Of a stretch of DNA of 64,000 nt, positions 26,937-35,186 are shown one piece after another (positions within the stretch are counted from its first letter, which is position 1; the number at the start of each line of letters is the position of its first letter). The translations under genes were made by a program, and so were the position numbers. The notes beneath the pieces are model-generated. The model saw only the letters and a list, made by a program, of their open reading frames with translations. It was not told where the DNA came from and made no database searches. The stretch is taken from the IMG/VR virus record IMGVR_UViG_3300029258_002750, positions 1-64,000 of that record; one strand, given 5' to 3'. This DNA is from a virus.

Positions 26937-27234
26937 TGTCGGCGTCGATGGCCGCGAAGAGGCTATCCCCTCGGGGAGGTGGGAGCAGCGCCTCTGGTCG
27001 GCTGTCCTCGATCCTCACCATGACTGTGAACGGGTACAGCCGGTAGACGTACTTGCAGCACTCGCCGGTGATGATCCCCATCGGATCGGCGTCGTCCCAC
27101 TGGATGATTCGACCGCACTTCTTGCAGCGGCACCGCAGCGCGTGGGACATGGTGAGGTGCATCTTGTCTTCGAGAGGCACTGACGGCTTCGTCCGACAGG
27201 ACTCCTCTATGGCTCTGCGTCGCGCTGACTCCAT
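26812..27234 (-). CDS. Zinc-ribbon protein, 140 aa
   Basis: CRCKKCG ... CCKY forms a zinc ribbon in the N-terminal half, followed by beta segments. The last 40 codons lie antisense to the gene at 26604-26936; both frames look real, so a convergent overlap is likely. A later start at the second or third Met is possible. Confidence 0.5.
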   Translation of the reverse strand: MESARRRAIEESCRTKPSVPLEDKMHLTMSHALRCRCKKCGRIIQWDDADPMGIITGECCKYVYRLYPFTVMVRIEDSRPEALLPPPRGDSLFAAIDADIMKNAERPLEAAPHLAPKDRAPGRTARGGVCSADPKRPPAS

Positions 27235-27259
27235 GCCACGATTCTACGGGATGAGCGCG

Positions 27260-27964
27260 CTACGGCCCGCCATACTCACCTGCGGCGGGATTGAACTTGA
27301 TCGGGATCGCGTCGTCGGTGTGGAACTCGCGCGCCGCGTCCACGAAGAGCTTCTTCGGGCGCGGGTTCGCGGCTACCGCGTTGGACGGGTCGAGGCGCAG
27401 CACAATGTCGGCATAGTCGGCCAGTCCCCTGGGCAGACCGTAGCCGCTTCGGTCGGAGTGTGCCGTCGCGATGATCGGAATGCTGTGGCTGATCGCGAGC
27501 TGCTTTAGCCTGGACGCGTAGTGCGTCTCCCCGCGCCGGGGGTCTCTGGACCGGCCGCCTGAGAACATCATGTCGTCTACGAACAGACCGACAGTAGGAG
27601 AGACCGCGCGTTCGACCAGCGCGTCGAACGTGGGGGAGAGCATGGACGGGTCAAACACCGCGATGCGCTCGTCCCTCTCCCCGATCTCGGCCAGCTGATC
27701 GACAGCGCACCGCCTGACGGTGTTGTAGGACTGCTTCGCGCGGATCGCGTAGAGGCGCATCTGGACCTCGCGTGCGGTGGTGGTGGTCGGAAAGACCAGC
27801 ACCCTCCTGTTTGGAGGAAGGGATCGCGCCGCCTCGTTCGCCATCGTGAGCAGGACCCACGTTCGACCACGCTTCGCCTTGCCGGTTACGAGAATCAGCT
27901 CGCCCGCCCGGAAGCCGAGGGAGAGCGCGTTGAGCTGTGGCCATGGGCTCGGAAGGATTGTCAC
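27260..27964 (-). CDS. DnaB-like RecA-fold ATPase with degenerate Walker A
   Basis: The protein has 234 residues and resembles the RecA-fold core of the DnaB protein at 33684-35186. The Walker A position reads TGKAKRGRTW where DnaB has LAKRKVGKTW, so the catalytic Lys is Arg. A DDMMF strand fits Walker B. CAVDQLAEIGERDE is inserted mid-domain and is another copy of the recurrent peptide. It may be a regulatory, ATP-hydrolysis-impaired paralogue. Confidence 0.68.
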   Translation of the reverse strand: MTILPSPWPQLNALSLGFRAGELILVTGKAKRGRTWVLLTMANEAARSLPPNRRVLVFPTTTTAREVQMRLYAIRAKQSYNTVRRCAVDQLAEIGERDERIAVFDPSMLSPTFDALVERAVSPTVGLFVDDMMFSGGRSRDPRRGETHYASRLKQLAISHSIPIIATAHSDRSGYGLPRGLADYADIVLRLDPSNAVAANPRPKKLFVDAAREFHTDDAIPIKFNPAAGEYGGP

Positions 27965-28221
27965 CAGTATCCGCTCTCTCGCAGGTAGGTCATCATCTCG
28001 TCGTGTGCCTCCATGACCCGCCTGGTCTCAGCTGGCAGTCCTATCTCGTCGGTGGACTGGAGTGCGCGAACACCGTCAGCGACGACCTCGATGTCCCCGT
28101 TCTCCCGGGCCGCCTTCAGGCCACGCTCGCCGTCGCGCAGGCGGCGACGGATGATCGGCGCTAGCCGGTCCCAGGACATCTCGGAGATGTCGAACGGCCG
28201 CTTGGGCACACGCTTGACCAT
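27961..28221 (-). CDS. Hypothetical protein, 86 aa
   Basis: ATG 28221 is preferred because it begins just after the upstream tRNA end; a GTG at 28227 would overlap it. The protein is basic at the N-terminus and helical throughout. Its stop overlaps the DnaB-like gene start, so the two are probably translated together. Confidence 0.55.
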   Translation of the reverse strand: MVKRVPKRPFDISEMSWDRLAPIIRRRLRDGERGLKAARENGDIEVVADGVRALQSTDEIGLPAETRRVMEAHDEMMTYLRESGYW

Positions 28222-28223
28222 AC

Positions 28224-28297
28224 ACACCCGGAGGGACTCGAACCCCCGACCAGCACGATCTACCGTCGCACCGCTCTACCTTCTGAGCTACGGGTGC
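28224..28297 (-). tRNA. tRNA with canonical elbow, anticodon reads GUA with G33
   Basis: Acceptor GCACCCG/CGGGTGT, D-loop AGAAGGTA (G18-G19), T-loop TTCGAGT. The 7-nt anticodon loop CGGTAGA would give GUA, but U33 is G, so identity is unsure. It stands alone, outside the array. Confidence 0.7.
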
Positions 28298-28301
28298 ATG
28301 A

Positions 28302-28322
28302 CCCCCCGGACCGCCCGGGGGG
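28302..28322 (-). terminator. GC-rich hairpin after the 28353-28889 gene
   Basis: CCCCCCGG/CCGGGGGG closes a short loop, between the stop of the - strand gene and the solitary tRNA. There is no T tract. Confidence 0.4.
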
Positions 28323-28352
28323 AGGAACAGAACATGGCAACTGCAACTGCTC

Positions 28353-28889
28353 CTAAGCGACAGTTCTACCCGGCTCGTCCGACAGCTCGTAGCCCTCGGC
28401 TACACCCTCGACCCAGTCGGCCTGGGTTTCCAGGGTGATCGGGAACCCGATGCCAAGATCCTCAGCCGTCGTCCGCTTCGTGCGCGGGCAGAAGTGGAGC
28501 TTCCCGCGCATGTGCGCCCGCAGCGCGCACAGGAGGGTGTAGTCCAGCTCCATCTGCCAGAACGACCAGCGGGTCCGATCGCCGATCTTGCGCGCGTAGC
28601 TCTTCCAGAACTTCGGGTCCTTCGCGACCAGCGTCTCGGGGACCTGTGGCCACGAGACCCAGCGCCGCTCTCGCTGCGCCTGCTTGTGGTCCAGCTTGTA
28701 CTGCCGCAGCGCAGGTGCCAGCAGGTTGATCTCGTGCTTGATCTTCTTCACGTCCAGCTTCGTCATGTCGATCTCCTCATTGTCGTAGTCGTAGTCGTAG
28801 TCGGGGTGCAGCACCACGGGCTCGGCCACCGGCGGCCGGGGCCTCGGGATGCCTAAGGCAAATCGCAACAGCTTCCTGATCACGGTCAC
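28353..28889 (-). CDS. Hypothetical protein, 178 aa (or 137 aa from an internal ATG)
   Basis: GTG 28889 overlaps the stop of the peptidyl-tRNA hydrolase-like frame. An internal ATG at 28766 has a better ribosome binding site (GAGGAGAT) and follows a DYDYDYD tract encoded by a GTAGTC repeat. The main domain is helical, with many Lys, Arg and Trp. No family recognised. Confidence 0.55.
   Translation of the reverse strand: MTVIRKLLRFALGIPRPRPPVAEPVVLHPDYDYDYDNEEIDMTKLDVKKIKHEINLLAPALRQYKLDHKQAQRERRWVSWPQVPETLVAKDPKFWKSYARKIGDRTRWSFWQMELDYTLLCALRAHMRGKLHFCPRTKRTTAEDLGIGFPITLETQADWVEGVAEGYELSDEPGRTVA
28363..28371 (-). promoter_or_regulatory. GGGTAGAAC motif upstream of the solitary tRNA
   Basis: It lies at the end of the 28353-28889 gene, 66 nt before the tRNA 5' end, and may drive that tRNA. 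Confidence 0.4.
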
Positions 28890-29219
28890 TCCAGAAGGGA
28901 AAGGCGGCCGAGCACGCGCTGGATGCGGCGCCGGTCGCGGGTGGGAGGGAGCCCAATCGCCATCGCCTGGCCGTGCCAGGGAGGGTCGGGCTCTTGGACC
29001 AGATGGAAGGGAATCCCGGCGCGCTCCAGCCTGTCCGCGATGCGCAGCAGCGCCTCTTCGCCAGGAACGGCGAGGACTACAGCGTGGGTGCCAGGTTGAG
29101 GAAGCGGGTCGGCCGACTCGCCAGCCGCGTGAACGGCCTGTACGACCTGAACAGGAGCCGGAAGATCGTCACGCGCGACGATGTAGTGAGTGACGGGGTT
29201 ATGGTCGTAGTCGGCTCAT
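28886..29219 (-). pseudogene. Peptidyl-tRNA hydrolase 2-like gene with a 1-nt frame break near the start
   Basis: A long frame without any standard start encodes HYIVARDDLPAPVQVVQAVH, then THAVVLAVPGEEALL, ERAGIPFHLV and GQAMAIGLPPTRD, the order and spacing of the Pth2 fold. The only start with a promoter (GGTATAAC, 6 nt upstream) is ATG 29219, whose frame stops after six codons. Removing one C near 29212-29216 would join them as MSDYDHNPVTHYIV. This is either a sequencing indel, a real mutation or a +1 frameshift. The pathway (recycling peptidyl-tRNA) would suit a tRNA-rich phage. Confidence 0.6.
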
Positions 29220-29225
29220 GCCTCT

Positions 29226-29233
29226 GTTATACC
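29226..29233 (-). promoter_or_regulatory. GGTATAAC promoter-like motif, leaderless spacing
   Basis: TATAAC ends 6 nt before ATG 29219 of the broken peptidyl-tRNA hydrolase-like gene. Confidence 0.55.
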
Positions 29234-29284
29234 GGAACCCACCAAAACCGTTAGGCCCAAAAGCGAGGAAGGCGAGGTGAGGCC

Positions 29285-30025
29285 GTGAGTGACGATGTAA
29301 ACGGAAACGAGCCGGTCAACATTACCCCAGGCGACGACGGCGCTCACCCCGCTTCGACCGATCCCGAGGTCTTGCGCGCGCAGGCCGAGCTAGTCCTTGC
29401 CCAGGCACGGCTGAAGGAGGCCGAGGCAAAAGAGCGAGATTCCGAGACGAAGGCGGACAAGGCCCACACTCCGCTGGTCGACCGGATCATCATGCGCGGG
29501 CTCATTCCGATCGCACTGCTCATCGCCACCCCACTCGCGACCTACTACTTCACCGACCGGGCCGAGGAGGGCATCCGCCAGGTCCAGGCGACGAACCAGG
29601 AGGTCGAGGAGGCGGTCGCCGAGCTGGATCAGCTGGGCGGGCTGGTGACCCAACTCGACGGGCTCTTCAAGGGGGCTGACCAGAGGATTCAGGAGATGGA
29701 CCAGGCGCGGGCCGCCGAGCTGACCGCCCTGCGGGTGCTTGTCACCAGGCTGGATGATGCGCTCAAGCTCGTGCTGATCCAGATGACCATTGCCCAGGCC
29801 GCCGAGTCGCACTTCGACGAGCTGCGGGCGAACGGCGGCGCCGGGATGTCGAAGGGAGGGGTACTCGCCTCGTTCCGCGCTCGGCGCGAGAAGGTCGTCA
29901 AGCAGGCGCAGCAGCAGATCCAGACGCAGTGGCCGGGCGACGACGACGAGATCCGGGAGAAGGCCGAGGCCGCGTTCGACCGCTACCTAGAGACCCAGGA
30001 ACAGCTCCAGTACCAGGACGAGTAG
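29285..30025 (+). CDS. Membrane-anchored coiled-coil protein, 246 aa
   Basis: GTG 29285 with GAGGTGAGG upstream. An acidic and then Ala/Glu-rich helical N-terminus precedes one transmembrane segment (GLIPIALLIATPLATYYF, about residues 79-96). A long coiled coil with regular heptads and a Gln-rich tail follow. Topology suggests an inner-membrane anchor. Possible roles are in exclusion or organisation of replication; neither is shown. Confidence 0.6.
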   Translation: MSDDVNGNEPVNITPGDDGAHPASTDPEVLRAQAELVLAQARLKEAEAKERDSETKADKAHTPLVDRIIMRGLIPIALLIATPLATYYFTDRAEEGIRQVQATNQEVEEAVAELDQLGGLVTQLDGLFKGADQRIQEMDQARAAELTALRVLVTRLDDALKLVLIQMTIAQAAESHFDELRANGGAGMSKGGVLASFRARREKVVKQAQQQIQTQWPGDDDEIREKAEAAFDRYLETQEQLQYQDE

Positions 30026-30080
30026 CGCGCCCCAATCAGGGAAGACTCACTAGGCTGCAAGACCTGACGCCTATAGTGCC

Positions 30081-30103
30081 GGTGCCCCCATCGTGGGGGC
30101 ACC
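30081..30103 (+). terminator. Hairpin with GGTGCCCCCA/TGGGGGCACC stem
   Basis: A 10-bp perfect stem with a 3-nt loop lies after the coiled-coil gene. A near-identical hairpin lies at 31887-31903 after the second wHTH gene, so both probably end transcripts. Confidence 0.55.
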
Positions 30104-30336
30104 AGGTCGCACTATGGTTTCGTTCTCGATGTGCAGCCCGACCACGGGCTACCATAGATGCGCCGAAGCCCGGCCGACCGCCGACCGGGCTCCCAGCATG
30201 TCGCTCTACCAACCCGAGGAGTGGAGGCCAGGCCGCCGCGCCCCGAGAGGCACAAGACCCGGAGGTCCCATGCCCCAATCAGAGTACCATGATGAGCATC
30301 CTGCGCCAAGTGCTGATGCTGTAGGTCTCTGCCGCA

Positions 30337-30345
30337 GTTCTACCC
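30337..30345 (-). promoter_or_regulatory. Orphan GGGTAGAAC motif pointing left
   Basis: It lies in the 367-bp gap 30026-30392, on the opposite strand to the genes, divergent from the motif at 30366 and about 235 nt from the hairpin at 30081-30103. It could express a small RNA. Confidence 0.35.
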
Positions 30346-30365
30346 GGCCTTCACGAACCGTTGAC

Positions 30366-30373
30366 GGTAGAAC
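30366..30373 (+). promoter_or_regulatory. GGTAGAAC promoter-like motif before the wHTH pair
   Basis: It overlaps TTGACGGTAGAAC, 20 nt before GTG 30393. Confidence 0.5.
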
Positions 30374-30392
30374 CTCCGGTGAGAGGTTTCCC

Positions 30393-30713
30393 GTGGAGGA
30401 CGAAGAGAGCGCCGAGTACGAGATTCGGCTCCCTGAGTGGGACTGGTCGCACGTGCCAGCCGGGCTCCTGGCTGACGCGATCTCGGAGAAGCTAAGCAAC
30501 AACGATGTAGTGGCTTACTGCCTGCTCCAGTCGATCGTCGGCGACCCGCCGAGGACGCGGGGCGAGCTGGCCAAGATGTGGGGCATGAGCAAGCGCACGT
30601 TCCAGAGGCGGATCGCCGCGCTCGAGGGCGCGGGCTGGCTGATCCGCGAGGGAGACGAGGAGAACGGCTACTCGCTTCTCATCCTCCACGAGCGCGAGGA
30701 GGCGGGGCCATGA
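30393..30713 (+). CDS. Winged-helix protein, 106 aa, replication-initiator type
   Basis: The start is taken at GTG 30393, behind the promoter motif. GELAKMWGMSKRTFQRRIAA is a helix-turn-helix followed by a wing (GWLIREGDEENGYSLLIL). It resembles the N-terminal domain of phage replication initiators and is followed directly by a larger protein with the same domain. Its stop overlaps the next ATG. Confidence 0.65.
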   Translation: MEDEESAEYEIRLPEWDWSHVPAGLLADAISEKLSNNDVVAYCLLQSIVGDPPRTRGELAKMWGMSKRTFQRRIAALEGAGWLIREGDEENGYSLLILHEREEAGP

Positions 30714-31885
30714 GCAAACTCTCGGACGCCGCCGCCCACCAGGCGAGGCTCAAGAAGTGGCCCAACTCGTGGCTTCCTAACGCCATAGCGTTCGACGACG
30801 ACGTCAACGACTCCGAGGCGCGGATCTTCTGGAAGCTCCAGTTGTGGGGCGGCAAGGACGGCCGGGTCTGGATGAACCGCGCCCGGCTCGCCGAGGAGCT
30901 GAAGGTCAGCAAGCGGACGCTGAAGAGGAGGTTGAACCGGCTGGTGAAGGCCGGGTGGATCGACCGCTCGGTCGAGTCACCTGATGGGAGGTTCGCCTAC
31001 CCGAGGTACGTTCTCCAGCTCCGCAGAACCAAGCGGGGGGTGCCGGAAGTGGCCCCCCATGACAGAGTTGTCACGGGGGAGGGGGTGCCAGATTTGGCCC
31101 CCCCTGGGGTGCCAGATGTGGCACCCCAGAAGGAACAGAAGAAAGGACCAACCCCTTCAGAGAAGGGGGCGCTCCCTTCGGGAGCCCTTGCGTCGGCGGA
31201 GCCGCCGTTGGCCGGAGAAGAGACCAGCGGAGGGGAAGGGGGCGTAAATCAAGAAGTTACGTCGGATACGGAAACGAAAGAAGTTATGTCCACGGCGCCC
31301 GAGGACCCCGTCGAGCGGGCCAAGGCGCGGGCACGCGAGCGGAAGCGCCAGGCCGGGCTCTCACCTGGCGAGGTCGAGGGTCGGCCCGACATCAAGAAGG
31401 CCGCGCCCGAGCCCGCCGAGCCGAAACGCCGGGGCCGGGAGATGGTCTGGCCGCCGCGTGACGGCCGCGATGTCTGCCTCCGCTGGAACCAGGAGATGCA
31501 GGAGCGGGATTCCGGGTTCGCTGGGGTGGACCCGGGCTACGCCAACCAGAAGACCGGGGCCGGGCTGAACCTGCTGAAGGCGTTCCCAGATCATGATCTC
31601 CTGGTCGCGATCATGCGCGTGGCGATCTGGGACTGGCCCGCGATCCGTGGCTCGCTGGAGGCGTGGTACACGAAGGACAAAGAGACCCCGACTCCTGCGG
31701 TGATCTACAAGCTCGCGGAGCAATTGGCGGGCAAGACCAAGACCGGCTACGTGACCGGCAAGTGGCCGTGCTCCGCCTACAAGGCGAAGTGGATCGACCC
31801 TCCCCAGAAGGACTTCACCGACGAGAACGGCCTCAGCCTGGCCGAGCAGGCGCGGGCCGCCCGAGGACTGGCCACCAGGTTCTAA
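30710..31885 (+). CDS. Replication initiator-like wHTH protein, 391 aa
   Basis: ATG 30710. Residues 60-110 form a winged helix (LAEELKVSKRTLKRRLNRLV). A low-complexity linker with repeated GVPDxAP units and many acidic residues follows, and then a C-terminal domain (WPCSAYKAKWIDPP). This architecture matches phage DnaA/O-like initiators that load the replicative helicase. It sits first in the replication operon, before the clamp, loader, DnaB and primase. Confidence 0.68.
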   Translation: MSKLSDAAAHQARLKKWPNSWLPNAIAFDDDVNDSEARIFWKLQLWGGKDGRVWMNRARLAEELKVSKRTLKRRLNRLVKAGWIDRSVESPDGRFAYPRYVLQLRRTKRGVPEVAPHDRVVTGEGVPDLAPPGVPDVAPQKEQKKGPTPSEKGALPSGALASAEPPLAGEETSGGEGGVNQEVTSDTETKEVMSTAPEDPVERAKARARERKRQAGLSPGEVEGRPDIKKAAPEPAEPKRRGREMVWPPRDGRDVCLRWNQEMQERDSGFAGVDPGYANQKTGAGLNLLKAFPDHDLLVAIMRVAIWDWPAIRGSLEAWYTKDKETPTPAVIYKLAEQLAGKTKTGYVTGKWPCSAYKAKWIDPPQKDFTDENGLSLAEQARAARGLATRF

Positions 31886-31886
31886 T

Positions 31887-31903
31887 GCCCCCATGGTGGG
31901 GGC
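31887..31903 (+). terminator. Hairpin with TGCCCCCA/TGGGGGCA stem
   Basis: This is a sequence relative of the hairpin at 30081-30103, located just after the initiator-like gene. Confidence 0.5.
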
Positions 31904-31938
31904 ACCGGACGCTCTCGACTTGGTCTCAGCTGGGCGCT

Positions 31939-31947
31939 GGGTAGAAC
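31939..31947 (+). promoter_or_regulatory. GGGTAGAAC promoter-like motif, leaderless spacing
   Basis: TAGAAC ends 7 nt before the GTG start of dnaN at 31955. Confidence 0.6.
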
Positions 31948-31954
31948 GAGCTTC

Positions 31955-33067
31955 GTGAGATTCAAGACGCAGGCAGTCCTCCTCAAGCCGTTTGTGGATG
32001 CGACGGCCAGCATCGTTCCCAAGAACAACAAGCGTCCCCAACTCGAATGCACGCGGATCGACGTCGATCGCGGCGTGGTTACCCTGTCGGCGACCAACCT
32101 CAACGAGACGATCCGGCTGGTCTTCTCCGACGAGTGCGAGACCGAGGACGGATCGGTCTTTCTGCCGTCCGTGAACCTCCAGCGCACGATCAAGGAGGCG
32201 GGCAAGAGCGAGCTGGACATCAAGTGGAACGGCAAGACGCAGAAGGCGGCCTGCCGATTCGACAACACCCTGGTGAACCTGCCGGTCGAGCCGCCAGAGG
32301 ATCTGCCCAACATCCCGCGCTTCTCTGAGAAGGGGTCGGCCGTCACGATCCCCGGGCCAGCGCTGACCGCGATCCTGTCCCGGGCGGTGTTCTCGGTCCA
32401 GTCGGACTTCGTCGCGCGCGCGTTGGCGGGCGTGAGCGTGAAGATTCGCAAGGACGAGATAGAGTTGGCCGCGACGAACGGGATGGGGATCGCGGTCGTT
32501 CGGCACAAGGTCGGCAACCCGGACGGGCTCGAGCGGAGCGCGATCTTGCCGCCGGTGCCGCCGAAGATCGTCGCGTGGATCGCGCCCGAGCCGGACGATG
32601 TCGTCGAGTTCCAGTTGGTCGTGAACCAGCTGAGACTGCGAGGGCCGCGCGGCGAGTTGTCATTCCGGCTGATGGCCGGGCAGTTTCCCGACTACGAGGA
32701 CCACGTACCCGAGAAGCTCCCCAAGAGCATGGACATCGAGCGCAAGCCGCTCCTCGAGATGCTCGAACAGAGCAAGCTCCTCAAGGTGGTAGGGCTCACG
32801 CGCTACAAGTTCACCCTGACCACAGACCGGCTGGAGATGGTCGCCGCGTCCGGCGTGGACGGGAAGATCACTGCTGCGCTGGAGGTCCCCTGGTCGTGGG
32901 AGGACACGGCGCTGTCGCTGGACCCGAACCTGATGATCCCGGTGCTCAAGGCCATGAAGGCGACCCACGTCGTCTTCGGCGTGGCCGGGCCAGAGGAGCC
33001 GGTCCTGTTCCGCGAGGTCACCGACAAGTTCTCCAACCGCTACATGCTGAGTCCGAGGTTTGAGTGA
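31955..33067 (+). CDS. dnaN: DNA polymerase III beta sliding clamp
   Basis: The 370-residue protein has the length and three-domain strand pattern of bacterial beta clamps. It contains KNNKRPQLECTRI (domain 1), RLMAGQFPDYEDHVP (domain 2) and the C-terminal YMLSPRFE, where the host version usually ends in M-P-M-R. The clamp tethers polymerase to DNA. A phage-encoded bacterial-type clamp beside a family A polymerase implies processive replication with its own clamp. GTG start, leaderless type. Confidence 0.88.
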   Translation: MRFKTQAVLLKPFVDATASIVPKNNKRPQLECTRIDVDRGVVTLSATNLNETIRLVFSDECETEDGSVFLPSVNLQRTIKEAGKSELDIKWNGKTQKAACRFDNTLVNLPVEPPEDLPNIPRFSEKGSAVTIPGPALTAILSRAVFSVQSDFVARALAGVSVKIRKDEIELAATNGMGIAVVRHKVGNPDGLERSAILPPVPPKIVAWIAPEPDDVVEFQLVVNQLRLRGPRGELSFRLMAGQFPDYEDHVPEKLPKSMDIERKPLLEMLEQSKLLKVVGLTRYKFTLTTDRLEMVAASGVDGKITAALEVPWSWEDTALSLDPNLMIPVLKAMKATHVVFGVAGPEEPVLFREVTDKFSNRYMLSPRFE

Positions 33068-33684
33068 GACCCCGCGAGGTGCTAGATCCTCTGCCGAACC
33101 CGGACATCGTGTGGGGCCGGGCTCGCGCTCACGCTTGTATCCCAGTTCGCGCGTGGGACGCCGACCTGCGCCTGATCCCGGACACGGTTCCCTACAAGAC
33201 CCGAATCTTCGACTACATCGCGAAGATGCACGAACTGGAAAAGGCGGGGTTCGGGCTGATCCTCTACGGCGAGCAAGGTACGGGGAAGACCACCATTGCC
33301 GTGCAGGTCATGAAGGAGGCGATGGCGCGCGGCGCGGTGCGCGGCTACTTCGTGGAGGCGGCCGAGATCCCAAAGCTCGCGATCCGGCGGCCCGACACAG
33401 CGTACGATGAGTCGGTCTGGGACCAGCTCCGTGGCAGCGCCCAGTTCTTGGTGATCGACGATCTCGGGAGCGAGAGCGAGGAGTCGTCCTTCTGGGATGA
33501 CCGCACGATCCGGGAGATCCTCTCCTCTCGGTACAACAACGCGCTGCCCACGCTGATCACCGCGAACCTCTCTCTAGCAACTCTCTATGAGCGAGTGCCG
33601 AGGCTCGGCAAGATCGCTGGCGACTGCTACGCCACGATCGAGGTCTCCGAGCCCAAGTGGCGCGCGCCTGCGCAGGTGGTCTGA
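33064..33684 (+). CDS. DnaC/IstB-like helicase-loader ATPase
   Basis: The protein has 206 residues. Walker A is LYGEQGTGKTTIAV near residue 70, Walker B is FLVIDDLGSE, and LITANLS fits sensor 1. This is the DnaC/DnaI loader fold. Its position directly before dnaB supports the role of loading that helicase. Confidence 0.83.
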   Translation: MRPREVLDPLPNPDIVWGRARAHACIPVRAWDADLRLIPDTVPYKTRIFDYIAKMHELEKAGFGLILYGEQGTGKTTIAVQVMKEAMARGAVRGYFVEAAEIPKLAIRRPDTAYDESVWDQLRGSAQFLVIDDLGSESEESSFWDDRTIREILSSRYNNALPTLITANLSLATLYERVPRLGKIAGDCYATIEVSEPKWRAPAQVV

Positions 33685-35186
33685 TGGACGAGATCACGCT
33701 CGACCGCGCGATGCTCTACGGCATCCTCCAGAAGAACGACCCCGCCGCATACTTCCGAGCGCGCGAGCACGGCGTCGAGCCGGAACACGTGCTGGACGAG
33801 GACCAGAAGGTCTTCGAGTTCATGGGGAAGTTCATCCGTACCGGCCGCCTTCCGACCACGACCGAGATCAAGGCGCAGACTGGCGTCTCCCTAATCGTCC
33901 CGGACGTCGCAGTTGAACCGTTCGATGTGGACGTCTTCGCTGGGCAGATCCAGAGGCGTGCGCTTCAGAACGCGATGAAGGACCCGTTCGGTGAGATCGC
34001 GACGCTGATCGTGACGGACCCGTTCGAGGCGCGAAAGCGGATGTCTCAGCTGGTTCGTGAGACAGCCTGGAGCCTCGGTAAGCTCACGTCGTACGCCGAC
34101 CCGGCGCTAGCCCAGGAGACGCTCGGCGACTACGAGCGGGCGCGAGATAACGCGGGCGAGCTGCTGGGCCTGTCGTCGCCGTGGGAGGATGTGGACGCGC
34201 ACAGCCTTGGTCTCCAGCCCGGTGAGCTGACGGTGCTCCTCGCCAAGCGCAAGGTCGGCAAAACCTGGCTGATGCTCAAGTGGTTCATGCACATCCTCCG
34301 GTCGAAGAAAGACCTGAGGCCCGGAGAATGTCTGCTAGTCGTCTCGATGGAGATGCCCAAGAAGCAGATCTACCGGCGGCTCGCCGCGATCGATCTGCTG
34401 CTGAACTACCAGGGCTTCCGCTCCGGTCGCCTTACCAGCGAGGAGGAGCGCCGTCTCACCGACCACGTCAAGGCGATGATGACGCCGGACCCGACCCGGA
34501 AGGACATCCACATCGCCTGTGCTGACGTCGTGCGTGACGTGGCCGACATCTGCGACAAGGTGGCCGAGCTGAACCCCAAGGGGGTCGCGATCGACGGTAT
34601 GTACATCCTCGGCCGCGACCGCCGCATGGGCATGTGGGAGCGCACGATCCAGAATTGCGCCGAGATCAAGCTCGACCTCTGCACCGAGATGAACATGCCG
34701 GTCCTGGCGACTACCCAATTCCGTGGGACCAAGAGCAAGCACGCGCTCGAGGCCGACGCCGACGACGCCGCCTACGCGAAGGCGATCGGAGACTGGGCCG
34801 ACGCGATGCGCGGGATCTTCATGGACGAGGAGTACGAGCGGGCGGGCAAGCGCGTGTTCCGCGCTATGGAGTCGCGCGAGTTCCGGGGCGTGGACATCCA
34901 GATCTCGTTCAACCTGAAGTCGATGGACTTCAAGCAGCTCAAGCTCATGGACGAGGACAAGAAGGGTGAAGGCGAAGGGGCGCAGCCTGTGGAAGATGCC
35001 GATCCCGACGCCGACCCGACGCCGATCCTCAGTGGCCTGCCGGACGGGACGGTGCCCGAGGCGATGGTCTCGCCTGTCGCGCCGGAGACGGAGGCGGCGG
35101 ACGACGAGGACGCGGATACCGATCAGCCAGCCGACCCTGACGGTGGTCAGCCGACGCCGTCCGACGAAGAAGGGATCGTCTTCTAG
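33684..35186 (+). CDS. dnaB: Replicative DNA helicase, DnaB-like
   Basis: The protein has 500 residues. An N-terminal helical domain is followed by a RecA fold with LAKRKVGKTWLML (Walker A) near residue 194 and GVAIDGMYILGRD (Walker B). The C-terminal 80 residues are acidic and disordered. ATG 33684 overlaps the loader stop. A short degenerate relative of its ATPase domain is at 27260-27964. Confidence 0.88.
   Translation: MDEITLDRAMLYGILQKNDPAAYFRAREHGVEPEHVLDEDQKVFEFMGKFIRTGRLPTTTEIKAQTGVSLIVPDVAVEPFDVDVFAGQIQRRALQNAMKDPFGEIATLIVTDPFEARKRMSQLVRETAWSLGKLTSYADPALAQETLGDYERARDNAGELLGLSSPWEDVDAHSLGLQPGELTVLLAKRKVGKTWLMLKWFMHILRSKKDLRPGECLLVVSMEMPKKQIYRRLAAIDLLLNYQGFRSGRLTSEEERRLTDHVKAMMTPDPTRKDIHIACADVVRDVADICDKVAELNPKGVAIDGMYILGRDRRMGMWERTIQNCAEIKLDLCTEMNMPVLATTQFRGTKSKHALEADADDAAYAKAIGDWADAMRGIFMDEEYERAGKRVFRAMESREFRGVDIQISFNLKSMDFKQLKLMDEDKKGEGEGAQPVEDADPDADPTPILSGLPDGTVPEAMVSPVAPETEAADDEDADTDQPADPDGGQPTPSDEEGIVF

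Noticed and set aside
28849-29193. A + strand protein of 114 aa
   Set aside because: Low-complexity Arg/Gly/Pro sequence; the - strand frame shows the Pth2 pattern instead.
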